Below are positions 1-4,740 of a DNA stretch of 5,265 bases, piece by piece. The translations under genes and the position numbers were made by a program. The notes below the pieces were generated by a model. The model made no database searches and was not told the origin of the DNA. It saw only the letters and a program-made list of their open reading frames with translations. Location of the stretch: assembly GCA_012728505.1 (NCBI GenBank), contig JAAYEY010000190.1, positions 1 through 5,265 of the forward strand. Reading direction: 5' to 3'. Origin of the DNA: Synergistaceae bacterium. Lineage in GTDB: Bacteria > Synergistota > Synergistia > Synergistales > Synergistaceae. Numbering within the stretch: position 1 is the stretch's first letter; every line of letters starts with the position of its first letter.

Positions 1-225
1 GGCACTATTGCTCCAGAGCCTGCGGGCAACGGTGGTTTTGGTTATGATCCGATTTTTATTCCTGATGGATACGTCAAAACTTTTTCAGAACTTGGGGATA
101 ATTTAAAGAGAAAAATCTCTCACCGTGCCTTGGCGATAAAAGGTATAGCAAAAATGTTAATAAATGTGTTAGAATACTATGCTGTACGAACTATGGAAAA
201 CTCTCGGCCTGTACAGAAAAAGTAA
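1..225 (+). CDS. rdgB: XTP/dITP pyrophosphatase (RdgB/HAM1 family), 3' end only
   Basis: This is the last 74 codons of a gene that begins before the window and ends at TAA 223-225. RdgB/HAM1 proteins hydrolyse non-canonical purine triphosphates (XTP, dITP, ITP) to the monophosphate and pyrophosphate in the cytoplasm, keeping deaminated bases out of DNA and RNA. Two family signatures are visible: GNGGFGYDPIF (visible residues 9-19), the base-binding loop, and ISHRALA (39-45) near the C-terminus. The remaining tail, about 29 residues ending in RPVQKK, is basic and not conserved in the family. Only about a third of a usual protein of roughly 200 residues is present, so the N-terminal triphosphate-binding motif cannot be checked. 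secG starts 40 bp downstream on the same strand, suggesting co-transcription. Confidence 0.9.
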   Translation, partial: GTIAPEPAGNGGFGYDPIFIPDGYVKTFSELGDNLKRKISHRALAIKGIAKMLINVLEYYAVRTMENSRPVQKK

Positions 226-239
226 TCTGCCCGCCGAGA
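202..239 (+). other. stem-loop spanning the rdgB stop codon
   Basis: TCTCGGC (202-208) is perfectly complementary to GCCGAGA (233-239), giving a 7-bp GC-rich stem around a 24-nt loop that holds the rdgB stop codon. No T-run follows, so it is not an intrinsic terminator. It may be an RNA stability or processing element between rdgB and secG, or chance. Confidence 0.3.
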
Positions 240-265
240 TATATAAGATTTTGGAGGTGTAGTTT

Positions 266-493
266 GTGAAAATCCTTCTTGGAGTACTTCACATCCTTGT
301 TTGTTTTGGTCTTATCGGAGTCATAATGATGCAGCACAGAAAAAGCGGTGGATTTACCGGATCGTTTGGTGGAGGCGGGACCCAGGCAGATTCAGGAGGA
401 ACATGGCAGCGTATGTCATCTCTTACCAAGGTAACAGCGGGGTTGATGGGCGCTTTTATGGTTCTTTCCTTGCTACAGGTCATCGTAAGATAG
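266..493 (+). CDS. secG: Sec translocase subunit SecG
   Basis: This encodes a 75-residue inner-membrane protein. SecG is the small accessory subunit of the SecYEG channel and stimulates SecA-driven preprotein export. The sequence shows the family plan: a first membrane helix (about residues 2-22), a glycine-rich cytoplasmic loop (GGFTGSFGGGG, 28-38), and a second membrane helix (about 55-73) ending in a short basic tail. Length matches the usual 70-80 residues of compact bacterial SecG. The start is GTG 266, chosen because GGAGGT (253-258) lies 7 nt upstream and the protein then begins directly with the first helix. It sits 40 bp after rdgB and 8 bp before pncB, so it is probably the middle gene of an operon. 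Identification rests on topology, the glycine loop and length. Confidence 0.9.
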   Translation: MKILLGVLHILVCFGLIGVIMMQHRKSGGFTGSFGGGGTQADSGGTWQRMSSLTKVTAGLMGAFMVLSLLQVIVR

Positions 494-501
494 GCAACTA
501 C

Positions 502-1545
502 ATGCCGCTCAAAAGGCTTGACAGCCAAAGAGACATTGCTTCCTATAAGGAGATAGAGGGTCGTCTTTTTTCTGCTACGCACGAGGAAGTGCTGACAGGA
601 TGGACTACGGATATTTATTTTCTTAAGACGAGAGATGTGCTCCGTTCTGCAGGTTTGCTAGAGACACCTGTCGTAGCAGAGGTATTTACTCGAAAGAGTG
701 GAGTGTTTGCGGGCCTTGAAGAGGTTCTTCGCCTTTTTAGGACGTTTCCAAACCCGCCCGAAGTGGAATCTTTGCCTGAAGGTTCTTCTTTTGATCCAAA
801 AGAAGTTCTGATGAGAATAAAGGGGTCTTACGAATCATTCGGGCTTTATGAAACAGTATTGCTCGGAATGCTCGCATCTTCTACCGGCTGGGCTACTGCA
901 GCCAGAGAATGTGTTGATGCAGCTGAAGGCAGAAATGTTCTCTGTTTTGGAGCAAGACACCTCCACCCTGCTGTCGCACCTGTAATGGAGAGGGCGGCAA
1001 AGATTGCTGGTTGCAGCGCAATGAGTTGTATACTTGGTGCAAAACTATGCAATGAAGAGCCTAAGGGGACTGTTCCCCACGCTGCTATTTTGATAGTCGG
1101 TGACACGGTAAAGCTTGCCAAGCTATATGACAGCCAGATTCCAGCCGAGGAACCGCGTATAGTCCTTGTAGACACCTTCAAAGACGAAGCGGAAGAGACG
1201 ATGAGAGTTGCGGAATGTTTGGGTGAAAAACTTTCAGGTATAAGACTCGACACACCGGGCGAGCGCGGAGGAGTTACTCCTGATTTGGTCCGTGAAATTA
1301 GATGGCGACTTGACGTTGCTGGCTACAACAAAGTGCAGGTTATCGCTACAGGAGGGATGACTCCTGAACGGATTAGATTGATGAATGACGCAGGTGCAAG
1401 TGTTTACGGCGTTGGAAGTTACATTGCCCATGGAATTCACAGGGATATGACTATGGATCTGAAAATGATTAACGGAAGACCCATCGCTAAGCGAGGGCGT
1501 CTTCCCGGAATAATTGAAAACCCGAGGCTTAAACGCGTACTCTAG
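502..1545 (+). CDS. pncB: nicotinate phosphoribosyltransferase
   Basis: This 347-residue enzyme of NAD salvage joins nicotinate and PRPP to give nicotinate mononucleotide, usually with ATP hydrolysis. Visible family features in order: TTDIYFLKTR near the N-terminus (35-44), GARHLHP (150-156), GTVPH (189-193) whose His193 corresponds to the conserved active-site histidine region, IRLDTPGERGG (247-257), and the phosphate-binding barrel loops ATGGM (282-286) and GVGSY (303-307). It is shorter than the 400-residue E. coli enzyme and resembles the compact archaeal type. I chose ATG 502, 8 nt after the secG stop, with the weak ribosome binding site AAGATAGG (487-494) inside the end of secG, which suggests translational coupling. 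The frame is open back to 301, but that part overlaps secG and reads as non-family sequence. A related phosphoribosyltransferase specificity is possible but less likely. Confidence 0.87.
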   Translation: MPLKRLDSQRDIASYKEIEGRLFSATHEEVLTGWTTDIYFLKTRDVLRSAGLLETPVVAEVFTRKSGVFAGLEEVLRLFRTFPNPPEVESLPEGSSFDPKEVLMRIKGSYESFGLYETVLLGMLASSTGWATAARECVDAAEGRNVLCFGARHLHPAVAPVMERAAKIAGCSAMSCILGAKLCNEEPKGTVPHAAILIVGDTVKLAKLYDSQIPAEEPRIVLVDTFKDEAEETMRVAECLGEKLSGIRLDTPGERGGVTPDLVREIRWRLDVAGYNKVQVIATGGMTPERIRLMNDAGASVYGVGSYIAHGIHRDMTMDLKMINGRPIAKRGRLPGIIENPRLKRVL

Positions 1546-1698
1546 CCCAGCTCTCTGTTTTCCCCCACGGTAATAGAGAGTGTCTTTGAAGTGCGGTGCG
1601 TTCGCGCACGTATGCCACGGCTTTAAAGAATCGGACGAGTCGCTTTGAGAAATATAAAAATAAAAATTAGTGTTCCATTTTTTTGAGGAGGAAGATCC
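1546..1698 (+). promoter_or_regulatory. leader region of rplM-rpsI with two stem-loops
   Basis: This 153-bp gap separates pncB from rplM. The first stem-loop pairs 1551-1559 (CTCTCTGTT) with 1572-1580 (AATAGAGAG): 9 bp including one G-U, with a 12-nt loop. The second is GTGCG-TTCG-CGCAC at 1596-1609, a perfect 5-bp stem with a tetraloop. CCACGG occurs twice, at 1565-1570 and 1615-1620, flanking the second stem-loop. Neither hairpin has a good T-run, so termination after pncB is doubtful. The last 50 bases are A+T-rich and lead to a strong ribosome binding site. No clear promoter was found; TTGAAG (1586-1591) with TATGCC (1611-1616) is a poor match with a 19-bp spacer. Autoregulatory leaders upstream of rplM are known in other bacteria; a similar role here is inference. 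Confidence 0.4.
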
Positions 1699-2133
1699 AT
1701 GATAGGCACACGTTCTTTCATGGCTAAAGGTGCAGAAGTCGAGCGCAAATGGTTTGTCGTCGACGCAACAGATAAACACCTTGGCCGTCTTGCAGTTCAG
1801 GTAGCCCGTATTCTTACGGGAAAACATAAGCCAACATACACGCCTCACGTTGATACAGGTGACTTTGTAGTTGTTGTCAACGCAGAAAAAGTTGGACTCA
1901 CAGGAAAAAAACGCCAGCAGTCAACGATAATCACACACAGTCTTTACCCCGGAGGACTCAAAACTCTCACTTACCAGCAGGTGCTTGAGCGTCGTCCCGA
2001 GCGTTTGATAGAGAGAGTCGTATGGGGGATGCTTCCCAAGACTAAACTTGGTCGTGATATGTATCGTAAACTTAAAGTATATGCGGGTCCGAGCCATCCA
2101 CACGAGGCTCAGAAACCCGAGCAGATGAACTAG
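1699..2133 (+). CDS. rplM: 50S ribosomal protein L13
   Basis: This 144-residue protein is an early-assembly component of the large ribosomal subunit and binds 23S rRNA. The E. coli protein has 142 residues. Family features: [16 protein letters not shown] (17-32), [20 protein letters not shown] (41-60), [11 protein letters not shown] (61-71), HSLYPGGLK (80-88), [11 protein letters not shown] (109-119) and the C-terminal [14 protein letters not shown] (125-138), the most diagnostic stretch. ATG 1699 is chosen because GAGGAGGA (1685-1692) is well placed upstream. A second in-frame ATG at 1720 would remove the first seven residues but has no comparable site. The stop lies 17 bp before rpsI, the standard L13-S9 operon pair. 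No missing key residues were noticed. Confidence 0.97.
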   Translation: MIGTRSFMAKGAEVERKWFVVDATDKHLGRLAVQVARILTGKHKPTYTPHVDTGDFVVVVNAEKVGLTGKKRQQSTIITHSLYPGGLKTLTYQQVLERRPERLIERVVWGMLPKTKLGRDMYRKLKVYAGPSHPHEAQKPEQMN

Positions 2134-2150
2134 GAGATAGGGGTGTAAAA

Positions 2151-2573
2151 ATGGTAGTTAAGAAAAAAGATCCAGCAGTAGCCCCTGTAACCTTTATTTG
2201 GGGTACAGGCAGAAGAAAAAACGCTATCGCCCGCGTGCGTATCTGCGAAGGTGACGGCAAATTTCTCATCAACAACAGGGAAGTAAATGATTATCTCCCC
2301 CGTTTCTACTGGGCGTCTCAGGCAGTTGAAGCTCTGAAGGTAGCCGGAGTAGAAGGCAAGATTGACGTATTTGTAAATGCCCACGGAGGCGGACTTACAG
2401 GTCAGGCCGGTGCAGTTCGTCTTGGCGTAGCGAGAGCGCTCCTTAAAATGTATCCCGAATCGCGTCCTTCCCTTAAGAAGGCCGGACTTCTCACCCGCGA
2501 CTCACGTATGGTTGAACGTCAGAAGGTCGGACTCAAAGGAGCAAGAGCCGCCAAACAGTTCTCAAAGCGTTAA
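2151..2573 (+). CDS. rpsI: 30S ribosomal protein S9
   Basis: This 140-residue small-subunit protein has a C-terminal tail that reaches the tRNA in the ribosomal P site. Family features: GTGRRKNAIARVRI (18-31), the signature GGGLTGQAGAVRLGVARAL (79-97), and the basic end LKKAGLLTRDSRMVERQKVG (108-127) running to the invariant-type terminus QFSKR. It is about 10 residues longer than typical bacterial S9 because of an N-terminal extension (about residues 1-13, lysine-, alanine- and valine-rich). ATG 2151 follows AGGGG (2139-2143) by 7 nt, and a further AGGAG overlaps the rplM stop. The next feature downstream is a strong terminator, so it is the last gene of the L13-S9 operon. Confidence 0.97.
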   Translation: MVVKKKDPAVAPVTFIWGTGRRKNAIARVRICEGDGKFLINNREVNDYLPRFYWASQAVEALKVAGVEGKIDVFVNAHGGGLTGQAGAVRLGVARALLKMYPESRPSLKKAGLLTRDSRMVERQKVGLKGARAAKQFSKR

Positions 2574-2616
2574 TTTCTTTAAACTTAGAATCAACATCTG
2601 TTTTGCAGTTTACTAT

Positions 2617-2664
2617 GGAGGCATTTTGGGCGTTGTACATTGCCCAAGATACCTCCGTTTTTTT
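2617..2664 (+). terminator. intrinsic terminator of the rplM-rpsI operon
   Basis: The arms 2617-2631 and 2642-2656 form a 15-position stem (GGAGG at the base, GGGC at the top) with one A-C mismatch and one G-U pair around a 10-nt loop. A run of seven T (2658-2664) follows one base after the stem. This is a textbook rho-independent terminator, 43 bp after the rpsI stop. The opposite strand lacks a comparable T-run directly after the hairpin, so it appears one-directional. Confidence 0.92.
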
Positions 2665-2757
2665 CTCTCTTTAATGCTGTGTATGCCTATTTCTCTTGAA
2701 ACAAAGATGATTAAATAGTTTCATTCAGCTTATGTACGCAGTCCGAGCCTGCAGAGA

Positions 2758-2789
2758 TTGTTCTTCAGAAAGCTGTCAAAGTATATAAT
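2758..2789 (+). promoter_or_regulatory. candidate promoter, good -10 but poor -35
   Basis: A perfect -10 hexamer TATAAT lies at 2784-2789. The best upstream partners are TTCTTC (2761-2766, 17-bp spacer) or TTGTTC (2758-2763, 18-bp spacer to the overlapping TATATA at 2782-2787). Both -35 matches are weak. If active, it would start transcription near 2796 and produce an RNA covering the 18-codon frame and the hairpins at 2946-2983. Confidence 0.35.
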
Positions 2790-2887
2790 TACGAATAATC
2801 TTTTACTTGACCTTAGAGTGCTTGCGCACTAAACTTTAGTTTCAGGAAAGTGATGTATCGAGTAATTCCCGGAGAGAGGAGCAGTCC

Positions 2888-2944
2888 ATGGATAGTCCTA
2901 GTCCCAGTCCTGAACCTCAAGGACGATTAGTGAATATAATCTAG
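2888..2944 (+). CDS. possible 18-residue peptide (leader-like)
   Basis: This is an ATG-to-TAG frame encoding MDSPSPSPEPQGRLVNII, with no recognisable family. Support is positional: AGGAG (2877-2881), within a purine-rich stretch from 2871, lies 6 nt upstream of the ATG. A candidate promoter lies about 100 bp upstream, and two alternative hairpins begin two bases after the stop codon. The Ser-Pro repeat comes from AGTCC repeated at 2894, 2900 and 2906, with a further copy at 2883 just before the start. The frame is far too short for codon statistics, and no amino acid run suggests classical attenuation. It may be chance; it could equally be part of a non-coding RNA. Confidence 0.25.
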   Translation: MDSPSPSPEPQGRLVNII

Positions 2945-2945
2945 C

Positions 2946-2983
2946 CCGGGCTGCATTTTTAAGCACCCGGCGATGCTGGGTGC
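2946..2983 (+). promoter_or_regulatory. two mutually exclusive GC-rich hairpins
   Basis: Hairpin A pairs CCGGG (2946-2950) and TGC (2952-2954) with GCA (2963-2965) and CCCGG (2966-2970), with C2951 bulged and an 8-nt loop. Hairpin B pairs GCACCCGGC (2963-2971) with GCTGGGTGC (2975-2983): 9 bp including one G-U, with a GAT loop. Both need 2963-2970, so only one can form. The nearest T-run (3000-3004) is 16 nt beyond hairpin B, so B is not a standard terminator. The arrangement recalls attenuators, but the controlled gene is unclear. Confidence 0.4.
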
Positions 2984-3048
2984 AGGGTAAATAAAAAGTT
3001 TTTCTTATTTTCATCCCTTCACTCCCGTAAATTTAAAAAAGTTTATTT

Positions 3049-3114
3049 ACCAACCTGCATTGGCATACTCTGCCGTTGGCACTTTTGTATGACGTTGCCT
3101 AGCAGGTGGTTGGT
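3049..3114. repeat. 66-bp imperfect inverted repeat
   Basis: The outer arm ACCAACCTGC (3049-3058) pairs with GCAG (3102-3105) plus GTTGGT (3109-3114), leaving GTG as a 3-nt bulge. Inside, GG-CATAC (3062-3068) can pair with GTATG (3087-3091) and CC (3098-3099), and TGCC-GTT-GGCA (3071-3081) forms an apical hairpin. The nested pairing gives one long rod-like structure on either strand. It could be a structured RNA, a fragment of a small dispersed repeat, or a cruciform-type site. It lies 34 bp upstream of the corA promoter. Confidence 0.45.
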
Positions 3115-3147
3115 CACCAAATATGACTAATCCTAATTATATGGTGC

Positions 3148-3177
3148 TTAACAAATTGTTAACTGTCGCTGTATGAT
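3148..3177 (+). promoter_or_regulatory. likely corA promoter with overlapping palindromic operator
   Basis: The -35 TTAACA (3148-3153) and -10 TATGAT (3172-3177) each match the sigma-70 consensus at five of six positions, with an 18-bp spacer. Transcription would start near 3184, giving a leader of about 92 nt before corA. The -35 box is the left half of a perfect 15-bp palindrome with 7-bp arms, TTAACAA-A-TTGTTAA (3148-3162). That is a natural place for a repressor to block RNA polymerase. The regulator is unknown, and metal-dependent control is only suggested by the downstream gene. Confidence 0.5.
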
Positions 3178-3190
3178 TCATTACAGGAGT

Positions 3191-3219
3191 TTTAACAAAA
3201 ACCGCTAACTTGATATAAC
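3191..3219 (+). promoter_or_regulatory. second, weaker promoter candidate for corA
   Basis: TTTAAC (3191-3196) and TATAAC (3214-3219) are separated by 17 bp. The -10 box is good and the -35 box poor. It would give a leader of about 50 nt. It may be an alternative to the upstream promoter at 3148-3177 or chance in A+T-rich DNA. Confidence 0.3.
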
Positions 3220-3275
3220 ACTGGCACGATTTTGGGTCGGTAGAAAATTTTATAATGGCGGGGGAGGATAAAATA

Positions 3276-4232
3276 ATGCTCAAAATCTCAAAAACATTCG
3301 AAGATAGGCTTCTTGAACTTGGTAAGGACAATATCGAATCTGGTGCCTGGCTAAGTCTCATAAAACCGACAGCAGAAGAACTGCTTATTACAGAAAATAT
3401 CACAAAAGCACCTAAGGATTTTGTGAGGGCAGCTCTTGACCCTGAAGAATCCTCCCGCATAGAAATAGAAGATGACCACATACTTGTCCTTATAAATGTG
3501 CCTGTTGACCACGAAGACAGACCGGGAGAGTACGATACCCTACCTCTTGGCATCATAGTTACCCCAGACTATTTTGTTACGATATGCCAGGAATACAACG
3601 AAGTTCTGCACAGTTTCACCGAAAGCCGGTATAGATATTTCGGAACATACAAAAGAACAAGATTCCTGTTCCAGATTTTGTACCATTCTGCACTGCTGTT
3701 CCTTAAAGACCTGAGGCAAATGGCCAAAAAATCAGACAAGATTGAGCAGGATCTGCGTCTCTCAATGAAGAACGAAGAACTTTTTCAGCTCTTGGATCTT
3801 CAAAAAGGACTTACTTACTACTCAATGTCACTGCGTTCGAACAGGGTAGTTGTTGAGCGACTGCTACGACTATGTGCAAATACCCAGGTCAACCACCTCA
3901 TAAAGTTTAGAGAAGAGGACGAGGAGCTACTGGATGATGTGCGTGTAGAGTACGATCAGGCGATAGAAATGGCCCAGATACAAACAGTTGTCCTTGCCGG
4001 GATGATGGATGCGTTTGCCTCTGTTATTTCCAACAACCTGAATATGGTAATGAAATTCCTTGCCTCTGTTACGATAGTTATGGCCATACCTACAATGATC
4101 GCAAGTTTCTTTGGCATGAATGTGCCGGTCCCTTGGACATCTCAGCCATTCGGATTTTATATTGTAGGAATAGTAGCAGTTGCACTTACTGTACTCACAA
4201 TTTTCATCTTGTGGAAAAAACGCTTTTTTTAA
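3276..4232 (+). CDS. corA: CorA-family magnesium/divalent cation channel
   Basis: This 318-residue inner-membrane protein is expected to act as a pentameric channel for Mg2+ (also Co2+ or Ni2+). The N-terminal cytoplasmic domain starts with WLSLIKPTAEE (25-35), followed by the family stretch with LDPEESSRIE. A long, charged, helical region follows (about 145-255), the stalk. Two C-terminal membrane helices (about 258-279 and 292-313) flank the signature GMN (280-282), the selectivity element; the end is basic (KKRFF). The loop after GMN reads VPVPWTSQP and lacks the MPEL motif of the best-studied members, common in divergent homologues. ATG 3276 is chosen because GGAGG (3263-3267) lies 8 nt upstream. 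The in-frame ATG 3255 lies before that site and would add seven residues. ZntB-like zinc transport cannot be excluded from sequence alone. It appears monocistronic. Confidence 0.92.
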   Translation: MLKISKTFEDRLLELGKDNIESGAWLSLIKPTAEELLITENITKAPKDFVRAALDPEESSRIEIEDDHILVLINVPVDHEDRPGEYDTLPLGIIVTPDYFVTICQEYNEVLHSFTESRYRYFGTYKRTRFLFQILYHSALLFLKDLRQMAKKSDKIEQDLRLSMKNEELFQLLDLQKGLTYYSMSLRSNRVVVERLLRLCANTQVNHLIKFREEDEELLDDVRVEYDQAIEMAQIQTVVLAGMMDAFASVISNNLNMVMKFLASVTIVMAIPTMIASFFGMNVPVPWTSQPFGFYIVGIVAVALTVLTIFILWKKRFF

Positions 4233-4332
4233 ATAGAGTCTGCCCTAAAACCCATTATAGTCATCTACTTCGTATATAATGTATTATTAATGTAAAGTGT
4301 TATTCGGTTCCCTTGAAGGGAGAGACTCAAAA

Positions 4333-4443
4333 TTGAAATTAGTAGCAAGGTTGTCGCTTACTAAAAGTAGAACAGAGAAAGTGGATGCTCTGTATGATAT
4401 TTATATAGCAGAAGCGAATCTCCTCTATGCTTTGGGGAAGTAA
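4333..4443 (+). CDS. possible 36-residue small protein, unknown
   Basis: This is a TTG-to-TAA frame beginning MKLVARLSLTKSRTEKVDAL and ending LLYALGK. GGGAG (4318-4322) lies 10 nt upstream, within a small hairpin TCCCT-TGA-AGGGA (4309-4321) that could mask it. A perfect -10 hexamer TATAAT (4275-4280) lies upstream but with a poor -35. The composition, basic first half and hydrophobic/acidic second half, is protein-like, but no family is recognised. The frame stays open upstream to a GTG at 4297 that lacks a ribosome binding site. It may be a small protein, a remnant of a decayed gene, or chance. Confidence 0.25.
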   Translation: MKLVARLSLTKSRTEKVDALYDIYIAEANLLYALGK

Positions 4444-4556
4444 AATTAACGCTACAACTCTTTTCTCGTGCTAAAATAGATGTGGAAACTTACAGAGTTT
4501 ATTTTCAGGCAAGTTTTTCACATAAAAAGACATTGCGCCTTTTTTCTCTAGGCCAT

Positions 4557-4585
4557 AAGCTTAAATTGTTTTGCTTTAGCTTTTT
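4557..4585 (+). terminator. weak terminator-like hairpin
   Basis: AAGCT-AAA (4557-4565, one T bulged) pairs with TTTAGCTT (4575-4582) around a 9-nt loop, and T continues to 4585. The stem is A+T-rich with only two G-C pairs, so termination would be weak. It lies about 115 bp after the possible small reading frame and before the glutamate dehydrogenase promoter. Confidence 0.3.
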
Positions 4586-4621
4586 ATTCATTCTATTTCA
4601 TTCGTAGCAGTCTTTTTCCCC

Positions 4622-4650
4622 TTTACTCAAGTCAAGAAGAGTAATACAAT
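4622..4650 (+). promoter_or_regulatory. likely promoter of the glutamate dehydrogenase gene
   Basis: The -35 TTTACT (4622-4627, four of six consensus bases) and -10 TACAAT (4645-4650, five of six) have the ideal 17-bp spacer. Transcription would start near 4657, giving a leader of about 84 nt that contains the hairpins at 4681-4716. Confidence 0.5.
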
Positions 4651-4680
4651 TGATTAAGTGTGTAAGAATTGTCCAGCAAC

Positions 4681-4738
4681 ATGGGCAGGTATCTTAAAGT
4701 AAATGCCCATTTGGGCGAAAAATCCAAGGAGGTTTTTT
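4681..4738 (+). promoter_or_regulatory. structured leader of the glutamate dehydrogenase gene
   Basis: ATGGGCA (4681-4687) is perfectly complementary to TGCCCAT (4704-4710) with a 16-nt loop. The second arm can instead pair forward as GCCC (4705-4708) with GGGC (4713-4716) around ATTT, so the two hairpins exclude each other. Immediately after, AAAAA-T-CC (4718-4725) can pair with GG-T-TTTTT (4731-4738), placing the start of the AAGGAGGT ribosome binding site (4726-4733) in a 5-nt loop. Together this could control translation initiation. It does not match any riboswitch class I can recall. Confidence 0.4.
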
Positions 4739-4740
4739 GT

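Larger units (their letters stand above)
2665..3275. other. 611-bp region without a recognised gene
   Basis: Between the rpsI terminator and corA I found no reading frame resembling a known protein on either strand. It is more A+T-rich than the flanking genes, with short GC-rich islands where the hairpins lie. Items listed separately are a weak promoter candidate, an 18-codon reading frame, a pair of competing hairpins, a 66-bp imperfect inverted repeat and the corA promoter region. Other small structures are the hairpin AGTGC-TTGC-GCACT (2817-2830), and GTAAAT (3027-3032) with ATTTAC (3045-3050). No tRNA, SRP RNA, tmRNA or RNase P RNA core was recognised. Confidence 0.6.
4233..4740. other. 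508-bp region between corA and glutamate dehydrogenase
   Basis: No recognisable protein family was found on either strand. It is A+T-rich. It contains a -10-like TATAAT (4275-4280) without a convincing -35 box, a possible 36-codon reading frame, a weak terminator-like hairpin and the glutamate dehydrogenase promoter and leader, each listed separately. corA has no strong terminator: the A-run, CGC and T-run at its very end (4215-4230) could form only an A-T hairpin. A T-run at 4540-4545 follows a poorly paired GGCAA...TTGCGCC segment (4508-4539), which may act as weak termination. Confidence 0.6.

Noticed and set aside
301..501. Upstream extension of the pncB reading frame overlapping secG
   Set aside because: The extension overlaps most of secG in another frame and does not resemble phosphoribosyltransferases; the family-like sequence begins after ATG 502, just past the secG stop.
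1234..1848. Long minus-strand reading frame across the pncB end and rplM start
   Set aside because: It is antisense to two well-supported genes, has no recognisable protein similarity and spans an intergenic region; a shadow frame.
2512..2718. Plus-strand frame across the rpsI end and the terminator
   Set aside because: It is an out-of-frame continuation of rpsI that reads through the intrinsic terminator hairpin, with no ribosome binding site.
2867..2887. Resemblance to the SRP RNA conserved loop (GGAG... followed by GAGCAG)
   Set aside because: The opposite side of the conserved internal loop and the flanking stem are absent, so the similarity is only purine-rich sequence.
3251..3256. TATAAT just before corA as a -10 box
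   Set aside because: Transcription would start at about 3263, inside the ribosome binding site of the gene, and no -35 box is correctly spaced.
4681..4740. N-terminal extension of glutamate dehydrogenase from ATG 4681
   Set aside because: It is in frame and free of stops, but there is no ribosome binding site before it, while ATG 4741 has a near-perfect one; the segment is better explained as leader hairpins.
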